Shown here piece after piece: positions 13,542 through 24,790 of a stretch of DNA of 64,000 nt; the first letter of the stretch is position 1; the number at the start of each line of letters is the position of its first letter. The notes under the pieces are model-generated. The model worked only from the letters and a program-made list of their open reading frames with translations, had not been told where the DNA came from and made no database searches. Both the position numbers and the translations under genes were made by a program. The DNA comes from Fennellomyces sp. T-0311 (taxonomy: Eukaryota > Mucoromycota > Mucoromycetes > Mucorales > Lichtheimiaceae), in the NCBI GenBank assembly GCA_025266875.1, contig JALLLT010000039.1, forward strand, positions 1 to 64,000, read 5' to 3'.

Positions 13542-14850
13542 ATGACATGGTAGTCGTTTTCCTTCTCTATTGTTCCCAATACTTTACTAACTGGATGATG
13601 TTGGATAAATAGGAGTTATACAAGTAACTGGTTCAGCAGAATAGCAGGAGGTGGGGCCCCCTCCGAGACAAATACAAACAACAACCAACAACAATATGAC
13701 CACCATGCTATCCAAAGCAATATGCACCATAGTATGCGCTACGGTTCACTCCCTGGAAACCAAAGTGCTAATGTCCCAGTATTCAATGACATGCAACATA
13801 ATTTATCTCACCGGGGCAGTACATCGGGAATTGGCGAGCCCGAAAATCACGACAGGCAGCTGGCTATGAACCACTTGACCCCAAACATAAGTACATCCTA
13901 CTTCACAAGCGAACATCAACCTACGACGAATGCTTCGTTAGACCTTCCAGAAACACATCGAATATATCCCGGAACTTACTTACATCCGGAGCAAGACGTA
14001 TCGTCCTCTCAAGAATTTGTGCCGCGACACGGTACGTAGAATGATGCGTGTGCATCACCGACATCGATCTGTTAACCTACTTCCATACTCGCATTACAAA
14101 GAAATTACCCATCTGGCCCATCCTATAAGACACCATATGGTGACACCCTACGCGGGTGGGACATACGACCATTTTGCTGAGCTTAACAGCTATAACAGTA
14201 CACTCTCTGATGGTATCATTCCCGACGGATCTCCAGCCACGGTAAACTACAAAAAGAAGCCTAGGTTGTCATATGGCTAATAAAGAGCGCTATAGTATCT
14301 AACGTACGGAAGCTCCTCTGGAAGCACTCAGGAACCACTTTACCACGAAGATACATTACAACAGCCGCAGTTTCACCATCAGCGTACAGATTCAGCGGGA
14401 ACTCTTCTCGAGCAATCGAATACCGCTGCAATTGATGGGGAGAAAAAGATCGAAAGCGGCCACGACGATGATGTCGCTCCAATGGAACAAGATGAGAATT
14501 TAATAGCAACTATCGCCCAGAACGTCAGATCGCACCATTTTGGATATTCACCAGCAGAAGGATCGCGCCATGTGATGGAGGCCCTTCGTCCCGATGGTAC
14601 AATGAGTGCGCCTGTACAATCAAGCAGTCAATGTGGTCTATGTTCGAAAACATTTTCACGGGCGCGCGATACCAACCGTCATATTCGAACGATTCACAAC
14701 GCCGAGGAAGTTTACAGCTGTGAATTCTGTAATATGACATTCAACCGTAGGGACAGCTTTAGGAGACATTTCCTTCCCACTGGACGTAGCAACACCAACA
14801 GAGCAGAAACTTGCCTTGACAGATATATTGATTCAAGAAAGATAAGTTAA
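13542..14850 (+). CDS. C2H2 zinc-finger protein 1 of the local trio, ~373 aa
   Basis: Exons 13542-13549 (only 8 nt), 13613-14031, 14102-14241, 14296-14850; introns 63, 70, 54 nt, the first with a TTTACTAAC branch point. Joined frame 373 aa. Residues 1-270 are low-complexity (Gly, Asn, Gln, His, Ser) and probably disordered. The C-terminus has a canonical finger CGLCSKTFSRARDTNRHIRTIH (C-x2-C-x12-H-x4-H). A second, incomplete one follows: CEFCNMTFNRRDSFRRH has the two Cys and first His, but the last ligand is not at normal spacing. It probably acts as a DNA-binding regulator in the nucleus; targets are unknown. It shares layout and first-finger sequence with the genes at 16.4 and 18.3 kb. The microexon start is inferred from the TATA box, branch point and frame; a later ATG (13722) is the alternative. 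Confidence 0.72.
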
Positions 14851-16403
14851 ATGACTGAGTTTCCGGATGATCCAAGGCTTCACTTTTTTATTACTATATA
14901 TTCCCCATTATGCCCCTCCCTGTTTCGCTATACTTACACCTTACCTGCCTTATTATGTATGTGAATGACAAAAGCTTAACTTATTATTTTATATGAAAAT
15001 ATGAAACTACGTAAAAGTAACTACTGCCTGCATTTTATTATTACTACTGCTCTCAACCCCATACGACGTGACACAGCGCTCACATGGGTTTTCATAGGTT
15101 ACTTCAATACTTTTTACTACTACACTACATGAGATGGTTTATCAGCATTAAAATTCTCAGGATGACAGATCAAAAGCATTGATGCAACCATACGCTTTCT
15201 GGAAACAAAATCTCGGTAAATGAAACTGCGCTGGTGTTCCTATCTTGGTTTCCTCGACACATTGCGGAAATACTTACATATCGTGTTTTTATATAACTAT
15301 AGAGGTATTATTTTCTTCGTTTATGAGTGCTTAGCATTCTATTTATTTGGATATAGTAAAAACTGCATGCATGTGACCTATGCTCCTTGGTGAGTACATA
15401 TCGTACTGAACTCGGAGACAACAAGTGACAAGGATACTATTTTTAGCAGTTATAAATCTGCATTGCACAGTCAACTTACGTCGTTAAAGGCCGGAGATAA
15501 TGATTTATGCAGTGACTCGCGTTTCTTCGACTAAAAATTACAGAGTGCCTTGCATTTGTGAATGCGCTTTCTTCCCGAATGCCTTATGTTCTGGAGATAT
15601 TACAGTGTCGTATCGAATACTCCAACGCGTATGGATATTTAGGTGGCCGCAGGATAATCCATTGTTGCCTAGTAATATATACATTCTCACTTGCTGTATT
15701 ATGACCGCAAATACTCGAATGCCACTTCCTGTTGTCTGGTGAAGGGGTAAAAGTTTATCGGGGATCTGGAACTCGCTCTTTTCTCCAACCTTACCTTGCG
15801 TATGACGCCACTGATGATGTCACTTACAAATCAAGTTACTCCATAAAGGCGTGGCTAAGCTTTTGCGCTCCCATACCCAAATTTTCTGGCCTATCATACT
15901 TTTTGCGCCACCAAACGTTAAGCTTCCCAATAAAACACGTGTAACCAAGCTTAAACGAAAAAAAAAACTGAATTAAACATCGGGTTTTAGTTGCCCCACA
16001 AGATTTAACATTTCGGCTAAACCGGGTTGTTCGTTTTTTCCCCTTCCACCATACTCTACGCTATAGAAAGGGTCATCATCCGTAGTTCTTTTTCTCAGCT
16101 ATCGAAACATTCCATGTGGTGTAACTTCTTGGCTTAAGTAAATAAAGGCCGTGGATCTGATCCGTAACTTTGTCTTGGCATTGATGCGGACTATAGAAAC
16201 AAGTCGCCACATGCTGATACCCTCTGAGGCTTGACCCGATCCCCAACGCTCCTGCAATACAATTTCCATAGAAAGGAGTTGTGGCGCGTCAGGTGTCATG
16301 TGTCCCTTTCCTTTTGACACACGTATATATAGTTGGGTTACATTTGACGTACCCACTGTTTACACTCTTCATACTTTTAACCGGTACCAAAGGATTTACA
16401 ACA
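14851..16403. other. 1.5-kb spacer between C2H2 genes 1 and 2
   Basis: AT-rich with scattered short frames. The last 80 bp carry a TATATATAG element. No gene, repeat or RNA recognised. Confidence 0.4.
16324..16332 (+). promoter_or_regulatory. TATA-like element of C2H2 gene 2
   Basis: TATATATAG about 72-80 bp upstream of the ATG at 16404. Confidence 0.4.
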
Positions 16404-17371
16404 ATGCCGCCGACCCGACCATCAAAAGGCACCTTTTCAAAATTGATAAATAATATATCATGCATCCCTAAGAAGTACAACAGCGGCAGCAGCAGCAGCA
16501 GTAGCAACAACAACAACAACAACAACAACGCAGTACCTCCACGGAATTCACTCAAAGGCAAAGAGCCAGCAACACTAACACCGCACGATGCATACCCACA
16601 AGATACATACTCGCAGAATGGATACCCACAGAATACATACCCACAGAACACGTATCCACAGAACACGTACCCACAGAATACATACCCACAGAACACGTAT
16701 CCACAGAACACGTACCCACAGAATACATACCCACAGAACACGTACCCACAGAACACATACCCGCAAAACACATACCCGCAAAACACATACCCGCAACACA
16801 CGTACCCACAGAACACATACCCGCAAAACACATACCCACAGAACACGTACCCACAAAACACATACCCGCAAAACACATACCCACAAAACACATACTCGCA
16901 GAATACGAACGCACAGTACACCTATCTCGAAACCCCTTATGCATCATACAACGACACAGTTTTCACTACCAAACAGCAATCTTCCCGACCTAGCTCGACC
17001 CTAGGCGACTTTTCATCTGTATGCTGCTTGTATAAACATGCCAACCAAAGTGGTAACAATTTTTTCTTTTTGCATAGACATACCCTTATCCCACTCCTGC
17101 GCAACGCGAACCACTCCTTCCATCGCAAGACGACAACAACGATGAAGATGAAGACATCACAGACGGCAGAACATGTCCAGAATGCTCTAAAACTTTTAGT
17201 CGAGCGCGAGATGTAAAAAGGCATATGAATTCCCATGGACCACCCAAATTCGAATGTATATTTTGCAAGAGACGGTTCCATAGACACGATGTCCTTTTGA
17301 AACACATGTGCAACAACTCGTGCATGGCGACATTTATACGATTAGATGACTCTGAATATGAAGCACGGTAA
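16404..17371 (+). CDS. C2H2 zinc-finger protein 2 with TYPQN pentapeptide array, 302 aa
   Basis: Exons 16404-17018 and 17078-17371 (intron 59 nt, GTATGC...GCATAG). Residues 1-60 are Ser- and Asn-rich (poly-Ser, poly-Asn runs). Residues about 63-172 are 22 pentapeptide units of consensus TYPQN, and an acidic linker (DDNNDEDED) precedes the fingers. Finger 1 is CPECSKTFSRARDVKRHMNSH (C-x2-C-x12-H-x3-H). Finger 2 is CIFCKRRFHRHDVLLKH followed by MCNNSC, so its fourth ligand is a Cys (CCHC type). The ATG at 16404 was chosen because the frame upstream lacks promoter context and a TATA-like element sits 72-80 bp before it. The Tyr/Gln/Asn-rich array resembles low-complexity prion-like or self-associating domains; that is inference. 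Probably a nuclear regulator, targets unknown. Confidence 0.82.
16590..16919 (+). repeat. 22 x 15-bp in-frame tandem repeat (TYPQN)
   Basis: Twenty-two 15-bp units in register. Outer units diverge (AYPQD, TYSQN, GYPQN at the start; TYSQN, TNAQY at the end). The 17 central ones are TYPQN except one TYPQH (16785-16799). Units differ mainly at synonymous third positions: ACA/ACG, TAC/TAT, CCA/CCG, CAG/CAA, AAT/AAC. Because the period is a multiple of three, all frames on both strands stay open here, which creates a spurious 210-codon minus-strand frame. Confidence 0.97.
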
Positions 17372-18279
17372 AGTGCTGCTTTATGTACAATACTTATAAT
17401 ATATGCTTTGTTTTATTATAAAAAGAAAATAAACTATGGTAATACGCTCTCGCTGCAGCGATAAAAACCGTCGTTACCTTTTAAGGTGCCTGTGAAAATA
17501 TCCTTGTGCACCTGAATGTTTTACCGCCCAAACCCTTACGAAATGAAATCAAACGTATGCAGCTTGCATTGTACCTTGTCCCTGAATAATTATACAATGG
17601 CTTGATTGCCGAGGCATCGGTCCGTGTCTCATTGGGCGCTTACGCTGATATAGAAAGGACCAGCGCGCCACCAAGCTACTCGGGTGCTAAAACGGGGGTG
17701 GAGCTGAGCGTATCGTGTTACATACTAAAAAAAAAGATCCACGCAAATTACTATAGTGCCCCGCGTATAGTGTTGGTATCATACTCTTGTCGTTACGAAT
17801 CTTCCCCGAATTAGACGCAGGAAGATGATAACTATTTCTTATATGCAAGTATGGTCAGACATGTTTTGGTGCAGAAGCAATTTGGACTAGGAATCCCAAG
17901 AATAGTAAGGTCTGAAATATATAAAAGGAATTGGCGGTTTTCTATTTGTTTCGTGCATTACTTCGTCCCTTTGTTGCCAAGGTATCTAATTGGTAACACA
18001 TATTACCGTCGGAGAACCTTCCAAAGGCCATGAAGGCAATAGTGGCGCAAATTAAAGTTGTGCTTTGTAAAAAATGCACTTCCTTTATGAAAAAAGTGGC
18101 GCACAAGGGTGTCCGTGATATACATATTCCATTTTTAGCTGGTGACTTGCGCAATGTCAACTTTTTGCTTACACTATATAACGATCTCCCGCTCTGACAA
18201 TGCAAAATATAAAAAGCCGGAGTCTCCTTCCGCTCGTTTTCCTGTTCTACACTTCTCACGGACACCCTTCAATTCAATT
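17372..18279. other. 0.9-kb spacer between C2H2 genes 2 and 3
   Basis: AT-rich, ends with a TATAAAAAG box for the next gene. Nothing else seen. Confidence 0.4.
18208..18216 (+). promoter_or_regulatory. TATA box of C2H2 gene 3
   Basis: TATAAAAAG about 64-72 bp before the ATG at 18280, in a C/T-rich leader. Confidence 0.5.
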
Positions 18280-19119
18280 ATGGACTCTTTTCAATTCAAA
18301 TTCTATTCACCATTGACCCCACCAGATCACCGAGTTGGCGTTGCATTTGATACTCTTGAAACAAGTCGTGTAGAATGGTCGCTTACTCCGGGCATCGAGG
18401 ATCCTTATCAGGACGAGATACTATACAGTACCGACAAACCGCAACAAACCGGTACAGACTGGCTTCTATCACAGTACTTGAGTGTTAGTGCATCGACAAG
18501 CAGTCCAGGTCTACCGTATCAATTAGACTTGGTAGGCGAACTTTTGTTTGCAGTACAGCCGGAGCCCGAGTACGCGTTGCCGACAGATGGAATGTTTACT
18601 CAGGCAAATAATGATGCATTGGTTGATCATCATCGGACAGTGCACGAATTTCACTGCACACCAACCACCAGCACCTTACCTGCGTTCCCACATGACCAAC
18701 GTGCCACTACCTCGGATTACTGCAGTACTCCAATAGTCAAGTCCCAAGAAAAACATGCATATTTGAGCAAGCGACCCACAGCTTCACAGCCATCATCCGA
18801 ACCCAAGGTCACCGCATCATCACCCTGTAAATCACGTAATCCAACAATGAGCAACACTAAACGACGCCTTACGAAAAAGCTTCAAGGATGTACTGGAAAT
18901 GATACGAACAAAAGTCGCTACAAATGTAGACTATGTGACAAGACATTCAGCCGATCCGCGGATAGAAGGCGACACGAAAAAAGGACAGTGAAGCACGGAG
19001 CTATCAAGAGATACCCCTGTGACATCTGTAAAATAGCTGTACTATCACGTCAATCGGATGTAGCTAGACACAAAGAAAAATGCATCGTTCGCATGCAAAA
19101 TATCCATTCTCATATATAG
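18280..19119 (+). CDS. C2H2 zinc-finger protein 3 of the local trio, 279 aa, single exon
   Basis: The frame starts at ATG 18280, downstream of a TATA box and CT-rich leader; 279 aa. Residues 1-190 are acidic/Ser/Thr/Pro-rich without known domain. A basic stretch (TKRRLTKKLQG) precedes two fingers. CRLCDKTFSRSADRRRHEKRTVKH has a longer His spacing (H-x6-H). CDICKIAVLSRQSDVARHKEKC ends in Cys (CCHC). The KTFSR core is shared with the two upstream genes, which argues for a common ancestor, while the N-termini are unrelated in sequence. Expected to be a nuclear DNA-binding protein; an activating acidic N-terminus is possible but not shown. Unlike its neighbours it lacks introns. Confidence 0.8.
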   Translation: MDSFQFKFYSPLTPPDHRVGVAFDTLETSRVEWSLTPGIEDPYQDEILYSTDKPQQTGTDWLLSQYLSVSASTSSPGLPYQLDLVGELLFAVQPEPEYALPTDGMFTQANNDALVDHHRTVHEFHCTPTTSTLPAFPHDQRATTSDYCSTPIVKSQEKHAYLSKRPTASQPSSEPKVTASSPCKSRNPTMSNTKRRLTKKLQGCTGNDTNKSRYKCRLCDKTFSRSADRRRHEKRTVKHGAIKRYPCDICKIAVLSRQSDVARHKEKCIVRMQNIHSHI

Positions 19120-19486
19120 CAGTCATCATTCATCTCAAACTCAAATATCCATTTATATTATTCCAAAGTACTTATACCACGCACAATCATTAAAACTTGT
19201 AAATCTTCACATTTAAATCGATTCTATGCTTATACAGTCTGCCAATCCAGAGGAACAGAAAGGAAAGGCTAGTACATATATTAAATCCTACAGTTTATGG
19301 TTTATGTAAATGTTGCCATTATTAGAACGCATGACATTCGTATCATTCTTTTAGAATCAACCTATGTATTATTGCCATTAAAGCCAATACAGGGTGTACA
19401 TCAAATATGAATGGATATGGGGAATCACTGGAAGGGGTAGTGATACAAGGATATACATAAACTGCGATACAAATACACCACTATAA
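19120..19486. other. Convergent intergenic region
   Basis: AT-rich 3' flanks of C2H2 gene 3 and the phosphoglycerate dehydrogenase gene, which end toward each other. No gene seen. Confidence 0.4.
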
Positions 19487-20921
19487 CTAATGCACTATGC
19501 GGGTTCTAATATTCGCTTTTGTTGCAGTTATAGCATCATACAGGGACTGTAGCTGCTGTTTAGACACATTTGCAACGTCGGCCATCACATATGCAAGTTT
19601 GCCTTTGGAATTCGAGTACTGCTTTTCGACATTGAAGCTCGCAAAAATCAAATTAAGTTCCTAATTTTGTGTGTTATTCTACATCTATTAAGGAGTATGC
19701 TATAATTATTAATCAACGCACCCGAAGTACGCCAGGTATATTTTGATGAATGTGCAGCACGCGTGCAGTATTCGCATCATCTTCGCGGATGGCGCGCAGG
19801 CCCACCTCCGGAAAGTTGACTGCGCCTAGTGATGTGCCTTCGTTGATATACTGTATTAGCGACGACGACACTTCAATTCCAATTTTCGCCTGTGCTTCCT
19901 CTGTGGATCCGGCAATGTGTGGTGTGAGTATAACGTTAGGGCATTTGAGGAGATCAGGATAGTCGGTAAAGTGGGGTCCATTGTTTTGGGGTTGCTTGGG
20001 ATATACATCGAGTGCTGCGCCTCCTAAATGACCCGAGCGCAATCCATCCACTAAGGCTTGGATCTGAACTGTCGATCCGCGTCCGTTGTTGATCAGGAAT
20101 GCACCGTTTTTCATGATCGAGATTTCGCGCGCCCCAATCATGTTTTTGGTTTCTTCCAGTTCAGGAACATGTAAAGTAACAAAGTCCGATACCGCAAGTA
20201 GTTCTTCGAGCGTATCCAGCTGTCTGGCTGAGCCTAACGGCATCAGTTGCAGCACGTCGTAAAAATAAACTGTCAAGCCTAACGCCTCGGCAAGCACCGA
20301 AAGCTGTGAGCCGACATGACCGTACCCAACGATGCCCAATATCTTTCCCCGGATCTCAAAACAGTTGTGTGAAACTTTGCTCCAGATGCCGTTGTGCATT
20401 TCTTGGTTGCGATCGCCTAATTGCCGTGCTAACGTGATGATCTCGCCAATGACAAGTTCAGCCACTGAACGTGAATTGCTGAACGGAGAGTTGAATACGG
20501 GAATCTATTATGGATAAAATGAGTACATGAAGCTTCGGATGGCGATTCCGTAACAAGCAACGTACACCTTTCATAGCCGCGGCTTCCAGGTCGACTTGTT
20601 CCGTGGCGATACAGAAGCACCCTATCGCCAACAGACTCTTAGCTTCATCCAGGATTTGCTTCGTAACCTTTGTCTTCGACCGGACACCGAGAACTTGAAT
20701 GTCTCGAAGTTTATCGATGAGTTCCTGGCCGATGAGGGTCTTTGTGTAGGTTTCAACCTTTGCAGTTTATCGGTTAGTATCATATGTTGCCATGACAGTG
20801 TATGACATACCTGATACCCTTGTTCTTGGAAGGCATCGACAGCTGCTTGACTCACATCCTCTAACAGTAGAACTTTGATTTCGGACGTATTGAATGGCTT
20901 CAGGACTTTGGGTTTTTGCAT
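19487..20921 (-). CDS. D-3-phosphoglycerate dehydrogenase, 419 aa, with E-to-Q change in catalytic relay
   Basis: First committed step of serine synthesis (3-phosphoglycerate to 3-phosphohydroxypyruvate, NAD+). Exons 20811-20921, 20566-20757, 19722-20504, 19487-19660; introns 53, 61, 61 nt; 419 aa. Seen: substrate domain start VLKPFNTSEIKVLLLE, GVRSKTKVTKQIL, the NAD loop GIVGYGHVGSQLSVLAEALG with the acidic residue after it (YFYD), the substrate Arg in NNGRGST, the catalytic His in LTPHIAGSTEEAQ, and a C-terminal ACT-like domain (NIPGVLRELNLIFASFNVEKQY...LAYVMADV). ACT domains bind serine in many homologues. Oddity: where E. coli SerA has catalytic-relay Glu269 in FPTEP, this protein reads YPKQP (codon CAA). 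The enzyme may be impaired or specialised. Yeast SER3/SER33 are the named family members; which role this copy has is unknown. Confidence 0.93.
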
Positions 20922-23900
20922 TTTGCGGACCGAGAAACCTCTCCGCCCTGGGAAAGTTGGGAATTCGCATTTTGTGTTCGCTGTATACAGTGTCCTGGCA
21001 AGTCACATGAGTCCCCAACCAAACGATACAGGCCATTTGTTTGTTTGTTTATCAGCTGAAGTTACTCCTGTCAAATCGCTAGATACCATGACACTCTCGC
21101 TTTCTTTCATGTTTATTGTCCTCTGTATTTATCGAGCCAGAGAGCAGGAAAAAGTTATAGTTATAAGAAAGCTTGTGCAAATGTAAAGCAAAGAAGTCGT
21201 AAGTTTTTTATGCAACGATACCTTGGCGTCGATTTAAGGCAGGTCATACGCTCTTTTCGAAAATCATGTACTGGGTCCACTGGTCTCCTGGATATTAAAC
21301 CATGTTCGAACACAACAGAGATATTGGTGACACCGTTGGAAACCCAATCTCACTCTTTCCAATGAATTTGTGTTTGGCTATTACGCAAGGTTTCGATTCA
21401 GGAAATGTTCATTATGTAGGTTATTGTTTTATATGCAGTTTTCTCAAATTTGCTTCATGGAGACAGGACGTGGCCAGAACAAGTCAGTCAAGCTTATAAT
21501 ACATGCTCTTTTGTTGTTAAATATGTCCATGGTTTTCCTTACTGCCGGTGCATAGCCGTGAGTATGTGTTGGGATACCATATTACTTTTTTTAATATGAA
21601 GCACTACTCGTGCAAGATGACAGTTTAATGGGACATTGCTGCTATGGATATACTTTAAGTATTATGTACCATAAAGACGGCAGGTAACCATGATCAATGG
21701 CTCACTTCAGTCGTTTAACCCCACAGGGACCTTCATTACGCAATTTTTTAAGGCTGGTGCAAAACCATTACAGGAGGAAAAATGCCATTTGTTTTCTGGG
21801 CAAAACGAAGGTGAATAACTATCCAGTCCAGTATTCGTATTAGTGTTGATCAAATCTTGTATAAAATCATTTCCACGTAAATGTCAGTTTGAAGAGTGCC
21901 TAAGCTTGAAAAGTTATGATCATGATATTCTTTAACAGCTGCATGTTAACCAATGATGGTGTAACGTACGTAGTAGGCTTTTAATTGCCTATACACATAT
22001 TAAAACAGCACGTTTTTTCGCCTAGATTTTAAAAAAAAAGTCTCTTACTTTCTTTTTTATCTTACATATATTGCGATAATATCTGATTATCATATGTAGA
22101 TGGGGTATCTATTTTTTGAGGATTAACCCGTTCGACGGATGAACCTTCAGCCAAAATCACTTGGCTTAGAACTTCATTGATGATGAGAGAAAGCTTCAAT
22201 GCGACAGCGAAGGAAACAAGCTGAGTCAGCCTATGCTTCTTTATGACATTATTTATCCATCGTAAAAAAACGGGAGATATATTTTATGTGAATGGATGAG
22301 TATGCTTGGAGGTCTGCTGGATGGTACTACAAAGAATAATAGTTCCCACAGAGGTAAACACGCTAAGGTATAACTCAAGGCACAAGAGCTTTTTTTTTAT
22401 CGTAGAGAGTAGCTAATGTTTAGATTGAATGCGAGGACCCCACTGCAGTCATAGTGGTGCTTACGTATGATACGTGTCATTACGTAAGCGTCTAATATAA
22501 GCGAGTAAGAATGAATATAAAGATCGCCACGTTTTTGAAATAAATCATTAATTTATGTTTCTGTTGAGACCGGGCAGTATATAAGGAAAGCTTTCATTCT
22601 CAAATTGTAAGTTGACTATGGCCAATGTTCGGCATATTTTTTTGAGGAGAATTTATATTAAATCCGAGGTACTTGATTGAAAAGTATCCGTAAGATAACA
22701 GCATGTAGTACCACCGTGGCTTCCAAAGGTACGGGCACTTTCTTCATCGTTATTTGGTATCACTAATGGGAAAATATGGCAGAGCCAAGTGGGAACGACT
22801 ATTGACTGCTATTGGCAGCTAATGATTACACATCGAATGGCGTGAACCATACGGTCATCCCATCCAATTAAAAAGTCACCAGCGTACCTTTCTGCAATCT
22901 TACTGACATCTATTCCCAGTAACAAAAGCAGAAATTTGTGTACAAATCATAAAAACAGTGTTCCCAGTTACTTTTTGGGGATTCTGATCTGCCACGTGGG
23001 AGACATGTGGTTTTCCTTGCGTGAGAGATGATGCAACGTCCAGTGTCATTGCAGCCTGCTCCACACACATCTGGAACTTTGTCCATGTAACTGTAAAAGT
23101 TGTTCTCCGTAGAATCTGCGTGCATTTTTTTTTATTAAAAAAAATTTCTGGGACAATTTTGCACGAAGCGTTTATTACAATTTTAACTTAGATATACTGG
23201 TGACCCATCAATTAATGCAGTCCTCAGGTGCATTACACGTGATGAGTTCCAGCAACTTCTCCTTTATGTCCCCGCCAGTTTGGAACGTTGGCGCTACCCT
23301 CTTTAAGAATACGATCCCGTCCCATTCCAGTTAATCAATATTGTTTTTGAAAAAAAAAATGCAGCTAGCAGAAGGCATTCTGCTCTGCTCCCGGGTTATC
23401 CAGCTTTAACCATAATTAAAGTTGAGTAAAAAATGAATTTACGGTGGAATTATTGGGGAGATCGGGGCAGCCCGGCTTATAGCTTAAGCGAAAATACAGT
23501 ATAACTGCACCGCTATAGCGGAGAGAAGTGAGTTATAAAATGCTTGTGCGACTATCTCGTTGAATCAATCATGCATAACGATCATTTTCATTCACATGCG
23601 TGTCCACATTGTCTCAGTTGGACTGTGCTACGCTTTTAATGCACGTTATAACCTATTTTGTGCGTGCGAAGATGCACAGCATTATATTGGAATGTAGAAG
23701 AAATGTAGGCGGCGGGGCAAAGGAAGTTCCCGGAAATATCAGCTGGGAAACGGAAGACGGAAAGAATCGTAATTTATCACATTCTGTGGTAATTGAATAT
23801 CTACATCGCTCTCCATGAAAGACTGTTTATCAATATAGCGGCGGAGCCTAACAAACTGTAGAAGTTCGCGTGAATGACTCAGAAATTTATAGACATGATG

Positions 23901-24790
23901 AGATGATCTCATTTTAAATTGCCTTATATTAGCAAATGAGCAGATGCCTTGATCTAGATAGAATGACAACAGTATGAACCTTAAAATATCTGGATGATCT
24001 GCGCATCACACTGCTGACAGATATGGGGGTACCATTGAGCGCTACGTTTTCTTCGTAAGACATTCCCTGTTCCCGGGCCCACTTTTGTGTGGTGCGACTG
24101 GTTTTGGAAGTGCAGTCGAATAGAAGGTTTCCATACTTTATAAAGATTATGCTTGTGTCGGAATGACGACGAGTTGCTAACCTCTTTGGTAACCATGCAT
24201 GCTGCATGAAACAATCAGATTAATAAGCGGGTAAGAGGTGCACTTGCTGTCAACCCATCTTGACAGGGATGTGTCGTGGCTAATTCATTCGGAAAATGTC
24301 ACAAAATCCCGATAAACTATGTCTTTCTATCGATGAGAGGGGGGGAATCGCTGGTTCCGCCGTTTACCTGATCACGGACCAGTAATTTTCTGTTCCCGAC
24401 TCCCATCTTCGCTTAGGTTTTGCAGCCCTTTAGACTTTGGGCGTTGCCCTAGCCGGCTCTTTCGCCTGATCCAAAATCCCGCTTAATGTCAATCTTTGCG
24501 TCGTTCGTTAAATAAGAAGCAGGCGAAAACACAGGCTTCCAAAAAAAGAAATTATATTCAAAAAGAAAATAGGCCATCGGTCTCACCTTTTTTTTCCCTT
24601 TCCTTTGGTTCTTCCCTTTCCTTTCCCTTCTTCTTCTCTCACACCTTTTCTTTTTGCGTGCGCACGTCGGTCGCTTCTATTCACCACGCACTAGCTGCCC
24701 GCCTGCGCCGCCTCAATCGCCCTAGCCAACCTGTTGCTCACGCCACACACTGAAGAAGCTGTCAACTCTAAACGACAGCCAGACCACACC
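20922..24790. other. 3.9-kb gene-poor stretch
   Basis: No gene that I can support. Frames at 22910-23125 (minus, Cys-rich, 71 codons), 23600-23818 (plus) and 23929-24207 (minus) are short, lack splice or promoter support and match no family I know. The last 250 bp before the Zn2Cys6 gene form a C/T-rich tract (about 24585-24660) typical of a fungal promoter/leader. Confidence 0.4.

Noticed and set aside
16590..16919. Tandem short repeats that might look CRISPR-like
   Set aside because: Units are contiguous 15-mers without spacers and encode protein in a eukaryote.
16289..16921. 210-codon minus-strand frame of CGYVF repeats across the pentapeptide array
   Set aside because: A 15-bp period keeps every frame open on both strands. 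The plus frame has a start, splice sites and zinc fingers, so the minus frame is a shadow.
20767..21036. Upstream minus frame as an N-terminal extension of phosphoglycerate dehydrogenase
   Set aside because: It is in a different frame from VLKPF...ILLLE, and the ATG at 20921 already gives a family-like start.
22910..23125. Cys-rich 71-codon minus frame as a small secreted protein
   Set aside because: No signal peptide; it lies next to homopolymer runs, has no intron or promoter support, and I know no matching family.
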